A DNA stretch of 64,000 nucleotides from Glycine soja (lineage: Eukaryota; Streptophyta; Magnoliopsida; Fabales; Fabaceae), in contig NC_041020.1 in assembly GCF_004193775.1 (NCBI RefSeq), positions 7,881,198 through 7,945,197 of the forward strand, given 5' to 3'. A program made the position numbers and the translations under genes. Positions 1 to 13,021 of the stretch are shown here, in pieces. The notes beneath the pieces are model-generated. The model worked only from the letters and a program-made list of their open reading frames with translations. It ran no database searches and was not told the origin of the DNA. Positions within the stretch are counted from its first letter, which is position 1. Each line of letters starts with the position of its first letter.

Positions 1-355
1 TTTAAGTTATACTATAAAAATGAAAAAAATTTGAGTGATCACATAATAGAAATTGGCAGCTAAATCCAAGACATTGCTAACAAGATTTTATAAGGTTTCA
101 AACTACATTTTTTACCAAATCAAGTTATTATCTTATATGTTATAAATGTGAAAAATGTTAGATTAATTAATTAGTTAATCTATTTTATGTAATAACATTA
201 ATCACAAAAAAAAAGTCTTAAAAATTAAAAAAAAAAAAGAGAGAAATGAAAGTGTTAGAATCATTTTCTTACTTACACTTTGGATGGTACAAATGTAATA
301 CATCTTATTAGAAACCAAAGACATTGAATGGTATGTAACCCCTAAAAAATCTATG
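1..355. other. AT-rich intergenic DNA
   Basis: No coding region, RNA gene or repeat boundary was recognised. The stretch is AT-rich with short A and T runs. It ends at a 5-bp sequence (atatc, 356-360) that nearly matches the far side of the next element. Confidence 0.5.
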
Positions 356-360
356 ATATC

Positions 361-3267
361 TGTAACATCCTATTTTTCGTAAACTAATTTTAAAAAAATT
401 GTTATTTATAATTAAATAGAGTTTTAGAAAAAACGATCATGTTTTTATAAATAAATAAATAATAAGAAATAATGGTTTGAAAAAAATATTTGATTTATTC
501 ATTGGATATACGGAATAAAATAGAGTTTCTTTATATAAAATATTAAAAATAAATAAATAGAGTAATAATAAATTTTGTGTACCGTATGTATAAATAGTCA
601 TATCATTTTTCGTTTTTTCCCTTCTCCTCTCAAAATTCTCTCTTTTTCCGGAGGCCACCAAACCTGTCACAAAAAAATGACGATCTTGGACTCATTCACC
701 GTTGAATCGTTGTGAAATTTAAACAAAATGTTCGCAACCCAATTCCAAGCATTGTTACCATTGAGAATTTCAATATTGTGTTTGAGCTAAGAGAAATACC
801 TTTCACACCGTAGCTTTCTCTTTTCCCGCAAAAACCCAAAATGGTCTCAGTAAAACTACGATCCCAGTTTTGTTAGTTGTTGGATTTTCATGAAATTTGG
901 ATATGTGGTTCGCAGTTCAGTTCTGCACACCTTCACCGTTGGGATTTGCAAGATAATATTCATGGAGAGAGAAAAAGGAATTGCACGAATACAGTAAAAT
1001 TGGAGGCTTCAATCTCTTCTCCATCTCTCTAACGTTTGGAAACTCTATCAGAGCAGTCGGAGGAAAAATTGAAGGAATATCAAGGAACTACTAGAGATGC
1101 CGCTATCGCTTTCAAAAGACACGTGAGTCCACTTAGAGGTAAGGGATGAGTTATTCACAATTGGGGATTAGTGAGAACATGTGTAAGGATCCTTAGAGTA
1201 TCAATTGGAATGGGTTTGGAGTGTTTTCGTCATTTTTTATCCTATACTTATAATTATAATTATGAATTATATATGTCTGACAAACCAATTGTTGTGAAAT
1301 GATATGCTATTGTGTCGAGTGTGAATCCTATAATTCGAGCATTTTTCTAATTAGCATGAATTGATGAAATAAAGTAAGGAGAAATTTAGAGTGAGATATT
1401 GATTTTGTATTTTCTCTTTTTCATGTTTTTTAGGTTTTTTTATATAGTTTAAAATTAATATCATAATTGAAATTGACCAAAGTGTTCATATAATTATTTA
1501 GAATTTGTGCATTGAAAGCTTACTTTGAAATTCGTGATCCAATATGATGTATGCTAGTTTATATATATATAATTAGTTATATATTTATTTATATTAATAT
1601 TTTATGTAAATAATATTGTCGAGTTGTTATAGTATGATTCCAAAAATTATTAAGTATTGGAGTTTGAGAATATTATGGTTAGATTTGATAAACATATGTA
1701 TGTTGTACCTTATGAATATCACTAGGAATGTTATGAAATGTTAAATTGTGAGTATGATATTAGGTTGTGAATAGGTGGATTTGTTTAACACTTGATGCTA
1801 CAATAATGGTATTGTGAGCTTTGAATTATACAATAACCCGACCAATGTTTATTCGCAGTGTTAAAGAGAAAGTGTAGGTTCTTAGTTAGGAACCAGTGTT
1901 AAATTGTAGTGCAATGTGTAAAACGTGTTTGAAACATGAAAGTGAGGTCGTGGTATTGTATAATTTATGAGCAGTGTTTATAAATGGAATATGTGATGAA
2001 TTATGGAATAACATGTTGCTTTAAGATTATAATATTGTTATTGAGATTGAGTATAATGTGTTAAATTGTGAGATACGTGTAAACATGTGATGGTGGATTG
2101 TGACACTATGAGATGTGAAATTGTGAATGAGTTTTGGTTGTGGATAAGTGTGTAGTTAACACTTGATGTGACAATAATTATATTGTGAGCTATGAATTAT
2201 ACAATAACCCGACCAGTGTTATCTTGAGAAAAGCGTTGATGTGCAGTGTTTAAGAGAAAATGTAGGTTTCCTATTCAGGAACCAGTGTTAAATTGTAGTG
2301 CAATTGTGTTAAACGTGTTTAAAAACACGAGTGTGAGGTCGTGGATATTGTATAATTCATGAGCAGTATTTGCATGAAAAAAAAGATTTTAGGGGTTGGA
2401 CCTGAATCAGGAGGGAGAGGCCCTGATGGACTCTTCGAAGTGTAGGCCTTGGGAGTCACTGGGTTTGAGTGCTCCTTTAAGCCTATGTTGATCCCATATA
2501 GTTGGAACATTCTCGCAGAACATCGTGACCCTGACTGGTCTCCCTATGATCTTACTTAGTGAGAGTGACCTAACAAACACATTGTGTAGTGTGTCTTGTT
2601 ATGTACTCATAAGCGCCACAAGGTAATTTTTCACTGACATGGTATCACATTGCATATAAGATTGAGTCTTAGCATAACTGTTGCATACGCTTGCTAATTG
2701 TTTATTATGAGATTGATGTGTTATTATGTCTTGATCGGAGTGTGTGATTCTTGTGTAATATGATTGATGATTGAAAGGTGAATTTTGAATGACAAAGTGA
2801 TGGAATTATGTGAATTATATTTAAGTAAGTTTTATTTTATTTATATGATATGTATATCTAGTTGTCTTGCTTCTCTAGGAATGTGATAACTCACTCCCTG
2901 TGTGTTGTTTGTGTTTGGATCCTATGATGATCTTGAACTTTGTGTTCGGGAGAGCATATGACTAGGTGAAGTGCTTTAAGAAACATTGTGTTGAAGGACG
3001 TCGGACACAATGCTCTGATAGAATGTGACGATGGGACATAAGTTTTTATATTAATTGCATGTTGTTAGTCTATTTTATTTTATCTCACTAATTTAACAAA
3101 ATATTTTTGTAAATTTTGACGGTCTTATTTTGAACCGAATATGTTTTAATAAGTTTTAATTGATAATAGTAAAATGGATGTGAATCTTTTACCCGCGTGA
3201 ATTTGATTACCAATTTTTTTTTATATTTTATTTTATTTATATATATGTTAGAGTAGAGGGTGTCACA
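361..3267 (+). mobile_element. Candidate large solo LTR (TGTAACATCC family)
   Basis: The block begins tgtaacatcc and ends gggtgtcaca, so it has the TG...CA ends of an LTR and a short imperfect inverted terminus. It is flanked by atatc (356-360) and atatt (3268-3272), a 5-bp duplication with one mismatch. Its first 12 bases match the minus-strand start of the 3.9-kb LTR-type element at 29763-33660, which suggests the same superfamily. No second LTR, primer-binding site or polyprotein was found, so solo LTR is the simplest reading. Inside are phrases like 'caccgttgaatcg' that recur around 31950 in the other element. The short reading frames inside look like chance. Confidence 0.45.
1763..2380. 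repeat. Degenerate direct repeat, period about 370 bp
   Basis: Two diverged copies (about 1763-1985 and 2132-2380) share ordered phrases: 'aacacttgatg', 'gaattatacaataacccgac', 'aaccagtgttaaattgtagt' and a closing 'gaggtcgtgg'. The repeat lies inside the candidate solo LTR. Small indels separate the copies, so it is old. Confidence 0.6.
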
Positions 3268-3272
3268 ATATT

Positions 3273-6158
3273 GATCTATCAAACCGATCATCAACTCAAT
3301 TAGGATATTGGGTCATGTATGTATGTAGTGTAATCCCCCGGTACAGATCTCTTTGATACGGTGGAAGGTAAATAATAGAAGAGAGAAAACTTTGAAATTT
3401 AAATAATAGAACTTTTATTTATGAAAGTTAAGTTTTCTCCCCCTTTTTCTTTCACTTTCTCTAACAAAACAAAGAAAAATTATAGGGTTATTTGTATTTT
3501 CTTTTTCTCCCATCGAAACATACCAAAAAAATACAAACACAAAAGAAATGGGGAAATAAAATAGAAAAATTATAAACTTTAAGCCTGATGCATCTTACAG
3601 ACATTATTGTAAATCCAGATCATTAAATATACTTTTAAGGAAATAATTGAAACGAAAAAGAAAGGGACAAAAAATGAAAAAAGGGAAAGGAGAAGGGGGA
3701 AAATTAACAAACAAGGAAAAACCAACAGTTTGGCATATGCAATAGTGTCATTACAATGTGTAGTTAGCTCATATGAGTGATTCAATTATAACAAAATTCA
3801 AAGAACTTCTACCATGACCACGAATAATGCTTCTTTTTTCATGATATTTCAATCCCTCCTAAACTACACAATAAACTACCAGACTAGTAATGATCTTGTA
3901 GGAAGCAAAATAAGGAACTTGGTAGGTTAGAAGTGCTTCTCAAGCCCCCAAAGATCATATCAGATCAATCATCAAGAATTTGGTGTATAGCAAACTAGAT
4001 GCTGGAGCTTCCCAAAAGTGGTGGATAACACATCTTTACAGCAGAATACAGCTTGTCTGCAACTAATGCACAAAATGAAATTATGGGTCAACAGAGTCCA
4101 ATATCTTTGTGTACCAACACTGAACACAAACTAACTTAATATTCCTTCAGATAAACACATGCAATGTTATTAAGATTATTCACATCACCTCCCCATTCTC
4201 AAGGAAAAGGTGCATAACAATCAGTCAAGTTGAAATTATTTAAGGCTAAAATAACTTTTTGGTCCGTATAATATGTAATTGCTTTTTACTCCTTTTACAT
4301 TATTTGTACTGTTCTGTTCTAATTGTTCTGGACAAGGAGAACAGGACAGTGTAAATAATCAAGTTACTGGACAACTTTATATCCTGTACCTGGTTTGATC
4401 AGCACTGGACAACCCAAATAAAACTATTTGAAATTTATTAAAACTCCCTTCACTCATTTTCTCAATTCCAAGATATTGAAAATGACATCAGAAAATGACA
4501 TTGTCCACAATAATCTATACAGTATACTGACACATCAAAACCGTCACAACAACCACCACACTGCCCACTACCACCAACTTTGTGCACGCCATTTGACAGT
4601 AACTTCTATTTCAGGCACCATTGATTTCGTTGGCCTATTCATCATTCCTGTCGTGTTCCTCACCTAAAACCCAATTGAAGCCAATCAAGGTCTTTGAGTG
4701 CAACGACACTCGTATACTAATATGGCTTTCAAATAAATGAGTGCAATTGCAATTCTGGATTTGATAACCATTAATTAACGTCAAAGGTGAAAGTGTGAAA
4801 CTATCCTTGCGACAAGAAGAAGGAACCAAAGAAGTTGAGGAAAAGCAAATAAGGAGTGGGAGACGTGGGATAATGAGGATACTTTTATCCTTTTAATTAT
4901 ATCATGCGGGACAAAAAGTTGTCTCTCAAATTAGTGAGTAACAAAATTTTTTGTTTTTGTTCTGTCCTTTACAACCTTTCTGGTTCTGTCCAACAACCAT
5001 TTTTAAAATGAAACAAGGGATAAATAACTTTATCTTGTACTGACCCTTATTTTTTAAGAAATCAAACGGACCCTAAATCTTTCAAACTATCTCCAAATCA
5101 ACTAATACTATTGACACTGAAAATTGACTAGCCATGGAAGAAAGTAATTTCCTGTGAAATTGCAACGGATGATGATGTATGGACAACAGTTGAAATCAAC
5201 AAGTTAAATATAATTAAGCTCTTCAGCTAGTTAATAAAAAAAATCAGGTTTTTTTTAGCTGTACATGTAATTATATTTTTCTTGATAAAAGATTAAATTC
5301 ATAAACATAGAGAGAAGAAATTTACAAAGAAATTAGAGAATAGAGGATCCTCCATCCTTCGCAAATAAAAGGGGAAAGTAAAACATCAAGCAAAGATGCC
5401 CAATCCCACCAAATATCTTTTAGACAAACCTCTTTAAAAATACAACAGAAGCTAATACCTAATCCTTATTCCAAATCAACTGTTGCTCCTAAGAAAACTG
5501 CTTGCGAACGCAAGCACAAGTGATACACCCTGCAACAAAATGCACCACATAAATTGCACATTGCTACCAAAGTTTACCCTCCTGGACCATAACCAGGAAA
5601 AGCTTTAGGGCACACCTAGCATCCACAGAAAGGCTGACCAATCTCTTCTGTATAAATAAAAGCATGCACTCAGCTCCCTGTGCAACCTTCCTATAGGAAG
5701 GCACACCTATCAGTCTCCCCTCCCACAATAAACCTTCTACATTTCCCACCTATGTGCGGCATGGCATCTATGTACAACTACAATCTATACAAAACGGTTC
5801 ATTGTGAGATAGCCATTAGTTGCCAATATCTATTACTAGTATTTAGTTAGTTAACTAGTTGTTGATATTTATTAGTTTGTTGGGCGGAGATAAAAGAAGG
5901 CAAATTGCCTATAAATAAATAAGAAAGGTGAGACAGAGTATTGGGCATCAAATGTAGGAGAGGCCTGGACCTCTCAAATTTCCAGGGAAATCATATTGTT
6001 TCAGTACAATATTCTTGATACTGTTCTACAATGGAGCAGAGATTGGGAATTAGGGATTACTCAATAAAAATCTGTTTCTAATCTTCTATACCAGTCTCTA
6101 CATGCATATTTCTTGCTTTCGATCAAATTCAAAATATTGATCTGTACTTATATCCCTA
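3273..6158. other. Gene-poor region with LTR-like tract
   Basis: No gene was recognised. About 5764-6110 reads like the transcribed end of a copia-type LTR, with a short leader-like phrase and 'ctcaataaaaatctg' near the end, but no TSD or partner LTR was found. About 3830-4080 could be a decayed 3' untranslated region on the minus strand, judged only from its less AT-rich composition. The missing cation-efflux half of the zinc-transporter-like gene was looked for here and not seen. Confidence 0.4.
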
Positions 6159-6642
6159 TATAATTTTGAGCAAATTACACTCGTCTTCCCTGTACTTAGG
6201 ACTTAATACACCAACTCCCCTATCTTAAAATGCATTTCTTTGACCTCCCCTAAGTCATCACCATTAACTAATGGTGTTAATTTTCAGTGAAAGTTCAAAA
6301 AAACCCTTTGACATACACATCCAAGAACAAGCGAAACACACAAACAGCCAACAGGGTGCATATACTTGAAGTCAGATCGTCACCCTCATCAATAAATCCT
6401 AGGATGGAGCGCTCCGATTGAAGGTAGAAGAGTGTGGAGGGAGGATCTGAGAGTGAATAAAGTTGTTCACTTGCTTCAAATTGCACATCAAGTTTATCAT
6501 TAAACTCCCCATTGGTCCTTCCAATCTATGACTCCGAGATCCTTAGCAAAAGAATCATCCAAAAACCCAAATTTATTAGTAAAAAAAATGAGTTCGATTC
6601 ACTTTTGGCAGCGTTCCGGTCAGGGAAGAGGAAGTCCACCGT

Positions 6643-6845
6643 GATGTTGCCACATAACGCAGTGGTGTCTGGCAAGTGTGGTGTATCGCAACGACGACAG
6701 CAACATCAGATTCTGTCAATGTGGTTTTTGCCACAGAGCACGGTGGTGGCAGGCAAGCGTGGTGGATCATAGTGACGATGGCGACATCAGATCACATCGA
6801 CACAATTGTTGCTGCAAAGTGCGGTGGTGGCCAGAGAGCAAGCGC
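6643..6845. repeat. Diverged 81-bp tandem repeat inside the MULE
   Basis: Three degenerate units start near 6648, 6729 and 6810, each with a tgccaca/tgctgca phrase followed by 'gtggtg' and a 'ggcaagcgtgg'-type stretch; the third is partial. The block is more GC-rich than its surroundings and is open on both strands for 60-86 codons. It could be a captured gene fragment, but no protein family is recognisable. Confidence 0.55.
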
Positions 6846-7262
6846 CCACAATGGTGACCGGATTTTGAACCTTTTCTCTTACCTTTTTAGTATTATTGGA
6901 AGTTGAGGTTTTTGTCTTTTTTTTAGTATTATTGGTTGTTTTTTTTGTTGGGGTTAGGGTTGGGTTTGGGCTAAGGAGTCGATATGTTTGTGGGAAGTGC
7001 GTTTGAGAAGCCCAATTTGTACTGGAACATGAAATGTAATAGTGTCCTTAATGCCGTTAATTTGTGTCCAGGTTATGCAAGTTGTGTTTGATTCGGTTTG
7101 TGTTTGTTTTGATCAATTCACATTCAACTGTTGATAGTTGTTCTTAGTTAGTTCATATAAAATTCTGTAAATTTTTAGTTTAGTCCATGTGATTCTATGT
7201 TAGTTTGAGTTTAAGAGTTTTATAATAGTTTGATTTAAAGATCTTGATGTGTAATTTGAATG

Positions 7263-7552
7263 TGTTAAAAATAGAGGACTACATTGCTTGAGGATTTGAG
7301 ATACTCCAGAACTTGAATTTGAATGAGTGGAGAAAATTGTCACACTCAGCACTTAGCTTTTTATTAACACGTATATATATATAGTACAGAGAAAGAGAGA
7401 GAGAAGGGGAAAGCTGCCTTTGGATAAGGATTAGACACTCAGCTTCTCACACACTCAACATGACAACACATAAAGCTTAATACACACTCAAAACAGCCTT
7501 TTACCTACACAGCTGTCTACACAATACAGCTGTATACAATATATATTTAACA
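7263..7552 (-). repeat. 3' LTR of the copia-type element
   Basis: About 290 bp, near-identical to the 5' LTR. It is abutted at 7553-7566 by a tract that is purine-rich on the minus strand (agcttgagggtgag), the expected polypurine primer. Confidence 0.9.
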
Positions 7553-8061
7553 CTCACCCTCAAGCTGGAGCATATAAATTAAATGCTCCAAGCTTGGAAC
7601 ATGAGCTGAAGCATAAGAAAGATTCTTCTTCTAAGTTAGATGTTGCGGTGAAGCTTGATTGCTTGATTGAAACCCATGACTGAAACTCAGTTGAGTACCA
7701 AACTGGAAAGGACTGCCTCCGGATGGAGTTGATGCCTATGAAGCACCGACACCGACACGGACACGTGGACACCTGAAATGTTGAAAATGTAGGAAACAGA
7801 CACGGCTATATATATATATATAATTAAATAAAATAAAATTACATAAAATTAAATATGAACGATATGCATAAAAGATCTAAATTGAAAATCAAGATTTATA
7901 TATTCATCATCATCTCAAAAGAATTTTTCCTATGATAATGAGTCACAAAAAATACTAAGAGACCTCATTATACAATTTGTACGCTTTGTTTTTTTACAAA
8001 AAAAAAATTTATAAAGCAAGATGATGAATTAGCAACTTCAAGTCTTCAAGAATTCCACAAA

Positions 8062-10242
8062 CTAGCAATCATCATTGAAAAAGACACCCTCTAACTCTGG
8101 TTCATCTAAAGACAAACTAGCAATTTCAAGAATACCACAATCATCAAGTGACCCAAAATCATCTCCAGCTACATCCCACATTTTAGTTTCCTCTTGATGA
8201 TATTGTGGAGTATTCCTTGAGAGAAGTCGTAGGTTGCTATGAACAAATACTAAATTTTCAGCTCTATGTGGTGTCATCTTGTTTCTCTTTAAAGAATGGA
8301 TAAATGAATATGTACTCCAATTCCTTTCACAACAAGAAGATGAACAAGGTTGCGCAAGTAGCTTAAGGGCAATCTTTTGAAGTATTGGAGCATTAATGTC
8401 ATGAACTAGCCACCAAGCTTTTGGATCCATTTGACCTCTATCATTTAAAGAATCAAGATCATCAAAACCTTCTCTTCCATCCGAGAAGTTGGCAAACTCA
8501 ATATTCACTTTCCTCCTTACATCCACATCAAGAAAGAACCTCTTGAAGCATTTTAATCTTTCACGAGTGAGTTCCATGTCTTGATGTGGAGGAACTCGAT
8601 TAGAATCTTCACTTAACCATTCATGACTATAATATCTACAATTAAAAAGAAATATATACATGATTAAAATTTATGTAATTCTAAAAAAAATGTAAGTAAA
8701 AAAGTATAGAGTCAATTACCTAGGATTTAAAGAATGAGCTAAACAATGGAGAGGAGTGCTACTCTTAGTCCAACGGTCAATTAATATGGAGTGCACTACC
8801 TCATAAAAGGTTGATCCTTCACTCTCCTCCTTTCTCTCATATTGATATATGGCATTCTTCACCTTTTCAATCATTGAATCCCACATCTCATATACTAGAT
8901 GGAGAGATGAAACTTTTGTATCCGTTCTTCTAAGAACATCATAGATAGGGCTAGTGAAAGAAAGAATATAATCAACCTTATCCCACCATTTATCATCCAA
9001 CAAAGTATCTTTCACAAATTTAGCCTTTGCAACATCATCTTCCTTATAAGAAGACCATTGGTCACTAATGACCATCTCTTGTAGTCCTTTCTTCAATTGC
9101 TTGAATCTCTTGAGCATTACAATAGTGGAGGCAAATCTTGTTGGAGCAATGGATAACAATTTCAATGAATTGAAAATTGATAGTCTCATAGAGTGACTCA
9201 TGATAAAAATTTTCACAAACATTGCATCATCCGCAATTTGAGTGATCCAAGAACATTCTTCATAAGCAACATTATTTTTTTCTGTATTCTTGGCTGCACA
9301 TATATTCTTCAAAGCAAGATTTAATGTATGGACAACACATGGAGTCCAATAAATGGAAGGAAACTCAGCCTCAATTATTAAACCTGCTGCTTTACAAACG
9401 GCTGCATTATCTATCACAATTTGCACAACATTTGAGTGCCCAACCTCCATAATTACTTCCCTCATATGTTTGGCAATGAAATCTTTGTCTTTGATCTCAT
9501 TTGAACAATCAATGGCCTTTAAAAACATAGGTCCACTCTCTGTGACAACCATGAAATTAATAAGAGATCTTCTTTGCGGGTCACTCCATCCATCACTAAC
9601 AATGCTCACACCTTTCTGGTTCCATGCATTTTTAATTGGTTGTAACAAATTCTCCACATGTCTTCTCTCGTTTTGAAGTAATGTTGTCCTTAATTTATTA
9701 TAACCTGAAGGTTGGTAACCACTGATCTGATTGTTGGCAGCATAGGCAAATGTCTTCCTATAATGAGGATTTCTTGCTAAATGAAAAGGCAGCCCCGAAG
9801 AGTAAAACATCCTAGCAATTTCATGATCAAGTGTCTCTCTAGCTTGCAAATTAAAGGCATTTTCTACAGATGATGTCTTTCTCTTTTTTGGATCAACACC
9901 AAGAGTGTTTGTATCCATTTGGTGTTGAGTAGAAACCGGAGGCAATGACACAGATTTTGTTTTTGACCTCACCACCCTCAATGTAGCCTTATTGTCTATC
10001 TTCTTCAAAGCTATAAGTTTGGCAACTGTTACCTTTTGACAAACTCTAACTCCCTTTCCTGTCATCTTCAACAAGTGTGCCCTCACTCTAGTGTAAGACC
10101 CATTAAAGGTAAAATCACAAATATTGCATTTTATCTCATAATTTCCACCACCAGCTACACTTTTTATCTTTGTAATATAGGTCCATATAGGCTTGGTATC
10201 ATCATCTTGTTCTTTAGCTTGACTAGAACTAGAAGTACTCAT
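8062..10242 (-). CDS. hAT-family transposase (two exons)
   Basis: Exon 1 is 8720-10242 and exon 2 is 8062-8635, joined by a GT-AG intron of 84 bp that keeps the frame (...HSLNPR/YYSHEWL...); the product is about 698 aa. Near residues 34-70 is a BED-type zinc finger (CNIC ... H ... C). The middle carries the RNase H-like catalytic region, including a 'DNAAVCKAAG' block that in hAT enzymes holds a catalytic aspartate. The C-terminus has the hAT dimerisation domain, with CERNWSTY and 'HSLKRNKM'. The protein would cut the element's ends and reinsert it. There are no stops or frameshifts. The start was chosen as the first ATG before the serine-rich N-terminus. The assignment is from family motifs; activity is inferred. 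Confidence 0.9.
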
Positions 10243-10529
10243 CTCTACAACAATTTAAAAAAATAAAAAAACTAATGTAAACAATTTCTAAATAAAAAAC
10301 AAACAACAAAAAACAATTTGTAATCAATGTTGACCGGGAATGTGAAAATAAATACGTTCCAAAAACATGTACAGGACAAATACATAACAAATTTATCTCC
10401 AGCTTAACTAAAAAGAATAATAAAGATTTAGAAGCTCCTCGTGCTGCATAGTTCATGTATGGTTTGTTTGAAATTTGAAATAAGATGGATAAATAATTAA
10501 ATAGTGAAGTTGACTATTTCACAGCAAAA

Positions 10530-10842
10530 AAGGTAAATGCATTTAGAAGCTCCTCGACGTTGGCGTATGTAGCAGTGGTTATATTCTAATGAATAAGTCT
10601 TTGTAAAGTGGTATGTGTGTGTGAGAGAGAGGGAAAACAGCCTTTACAATAAAATAAAGTGGGATACTTTAAAGGCCTACGTGCTTTTTACAATGAGAAG
10701 TTGCTTTTTACAATAAAATAAAGGTAAATACATTTAGAAGGGAAAAGTGGTATGTGTGTGTAAGAGAGAGAAAACAGCCTTTACAATAAAATAAAGTGGG
10801 ATACTTTAAAGGCCTACGTGCTTTTTACGATAAAATAAAAAA
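10530..10842. repeat. Direct repeat upstream of the hAT transposase
   Basis: Two copies start 'aaggtaaat' at about 10530 and 10721. Each contains 'gtggtatgtgtgtg', 'aacagcctttacaataaaat' and 'ggcctacgtgcttttta'. They lie between the transposase start and the right end of the hAT element, so they may belong to its promoter or leader. Confidence 0.65.
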
Positions 10843-11856
10843 ATGGAGAAACATGTAATACCCAGCGAATAACAGCCAAAGAGAGAGAATGTGTAAATGT
10901 TTAAAGAATAAAGTGGAACACCACAGTCCACACTAAAAGAAGGAAAACCAGAGGCATCAGGTAGCAAGAAAAGAAAAACCAGAGAAGAAATAAGAAGCAA
11001 AGCTTACCTGCGCGGGGAAGGAAACGAATGCGGCAATGGAGGCGCTTGCGGGAACAAGAAGGAGAAGACACAGAACGGCAGAAGAGGTATTTTTTTGGTA
11101 AGCATTTTAAAATAAATAATAAAAAAACCTAAGGCTCTTAATGGGCCACGACGCGCGTGTCTACGTGGTGGGCCGCGTCCAACCAGAGGTGTCTTCCTGT
11201 TCAACCGCGTCCGGTGACGGCGGAGGCGACGGACACCGCGTTGCACCGGAGTCGTACACGCATGCGTGTCCGATGAGAGTCTGACGCGGAACACGCCGGT
11301 GATGAGCCGCGTCCGTGCTTCATAGGTTGATGCTTCCAAATACAAAATTTGATTGAACAGGGGCAGGTTGCTGACTTGTGTGGATGTAGAGGCTATTGCT
11401 GCCGGAGTGAATGAGGATTGAGGAGTTGATGCACTGGAGGTTGATTAAAACATTGAGGGAGAACTGGCAGAAGTACACAATGGATGGCGATGATGTACTA
11501 AATGGGGAACCAAATGCAGACTTAGTGGGCTGCCAACTAAAGTAGAACTTGGACCACATTGGAGCTAACAGAGTAGACCACCGAAGAGGAAGCAGGAGTG
11601 TCAAGTTCAAAAGATGTGGCAGGACTTGAAGAAGGAAACAACAAATTCCCAGAAACAAAAGTTGCACTTGCTGCAGGGCTGGACTTCAAAGTGATTAGTA
11701 CTGATTAGGAGACAACACATTCCCCCTCACGAGATGGAAGGTGGAGTCAACACTTCCAGCTTGGGATGAACAATACAAGTAGAAAAATAGACAATGAAAC
11801 ATGCCGGAAATACATTGGCAGCAGATTGAAAATGACTGAAAAACATTCAAAGACAA

Positions 11857-12120
11857 TTGGAATATGTTGAACCATTAAGCAGAAGCCACAACACCATGCT
11901 TAACCACTTAACAAAAGCAAACACACTTAACCACCTAAAAGGTAGAAGCAAACCAAAGCTTAACCATCAAGAGCAGAAGCTAAACATGGTGCTTAACCAC
12001 TCAAGACAGAAGCAAAACACAATTTTTGAATGCTTAACCACTATAAAGGCAGAAGCAACACAACAATGTTTAACCATCCATGGTAGAAGCTTGACATTAA
12101 TGCTTAACCACCATGGATAG
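11857..12120. repeat. Minisatellite of 'cttaaccac' phrases in the copia interior
   Basis: Eight or so irregular units alternate 'cttaaccac/catc' with 'agaagc(a)aac'. The spacing is uneven, about 25-40 bp. The plus strand is open for 87 codons only because of the repeat and shows no recognisable domain. Confidence 0.6.
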
Positions 12121-12147
12121 AAACTTAATGACTTTTTTTTTTTAATA

Positions 12148-12365
12148 GTAGAGGTTCTTGACCAGATTGAACCCCAGGGACAACAATTGCTTCAAGGACA
12201 GAGACAAGGAAGAAGTTGCTGGACAACAGGATCAACAAATGACCTAAAGTAGGGTTCTTGACCAGATTGAACCTTGGGGACAGCAATTACTTCAAGGACA
12301 AAGACAAGGAAGAAGTTGTTGGACAACAAGATCAACAAATGACCTATAGTAGGGTTCTTGACCAG
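12148..12365. repeat. Tandem repeat, period about 100 bp
   Basis: Units begin at 12148, 12249 and 12349 with 'gtag(a)ggttcttgacca'; the last is partial. Each full unit continues through 'acttcaaggaca' and 'gatcaacaaatgacc'. It lies in the copia-type element's interior. Confidence 0.75.
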
Positions 12366-12418
12366 AACCCTAGGGACAGAGATATTAAACTACAGACCAC
12401 ACAACAGATGAATAGAAG

Positions 12419-13021
12419 GACAGGAGACAATGGAGCTGCACAACAAAGGGTTAAGAGAGACAAATGAGGAGGGAATAACCTCAAACACCTTGCAAGCATG
12501 GTAAAAACTCCAAACCCAAACTGAACAAACTCAAATTTTCCTTCAAAGAGGAATATACACAAAAACCTTGTGAGCACTTCTGGACAAACTAAAAGAAAAC
12601 TTTAAAACAGTAGCATCCCTACCAATCTTTCTTCGAAAGTCCAATGGAGGATGTCCAAGAAACAAAAAGAACAACGCCTGAAGTTGACATTTTCCAGAAC
12701 CAGAACACAATGGAACTTGGACAGGAGACAATGGAGCTGCACAACAAAGGGTTAAGAGAGACAAATGAGAAGGGAATAACCTCAAACACCTTGCAAGCAT
12801 GGTAGAAACTCCAAACCCAAACTGAACAAACTCAAATTTTCCTTCAAAAAGGAATATACACAAAAACCTTGTGAGCACTTCTGGCCAAACTAAAAGAAAA
12901 CTTTAAAACAGTAGCATCCCTACCAATCTTTCTTCAAAAGTCCAATGGAGGATGTCCAAGAAACAAAAAGAACAGCGCCTGAAGTTGACATTTTCCAGAA
13001 CCAGAACACAATGGAACTTGG
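12419..13021. repeat. Tandem duplication with a 301-bp period
   Basis: 12419-12719 and 12720-13021 are near-identical, differing at a handful of bases, and both end 'cacaatggaacttgg'. They lie in the interior of the copia-type element next to its leader. The high identity implies a recent event. Confidence 0.85.

Larger units (their letters stand above)
7736..11325 (-). mobile_element. Complete hAT transposon, possibly autonomous
   Basis: The element is 3,590 bp. Both ends read inward as ctatgaagcac followed by an imperfect GC-rich continuation. The 8-bp flank gttgatgc is exact on both sides (7728-7735 and 11326-11333), as expected for hAT. Subterminal DNA is rich in gacac/gtgtc motifs, likely transposase binding sites: 7744-7775 on the left and the GC-rich 11140-11320 on the right. 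It sits in the interior of the copia-type element and carries an intact two-exon transposase gene. Exact TSD, matched ends and an open transposase suggest recent activity. Confidence 0.9.

Noticed and set aside
2319..2510. Minus-strand frame of 63 codons
   Set aside because: Inside a repeat, no domain, and the other copy of the repeat does not keep it.
5564..5749. Minus-strand frame of 61 codons
   Set aside because: No domain and no splice-consistent neighbours; may be a repeat remnant.
3273..6158. Possible cation-efflux exon of the MTP12-like gene
   Set aside because: Looked for HxxxD-type transporter motifs and a His-rich loop on the minus strand; none seen.
9353..9676. Plus-strand frame of 107 codons
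   Set aside because: Antisense shadow of the hAT transposase exon.
11004..11345. Minus-strand frame of 113 codons, Arg-rich
   Set aside because: Falls in the GC-rich subterminal region of the hAT element and across its end; composition explains it.
12344..12878. Two similar minus-strand frames beginning MLTRFLCIFLFEGKFEF
   Set aside because: They are the two units of the 301-bp duplication; no protein family and no start context.
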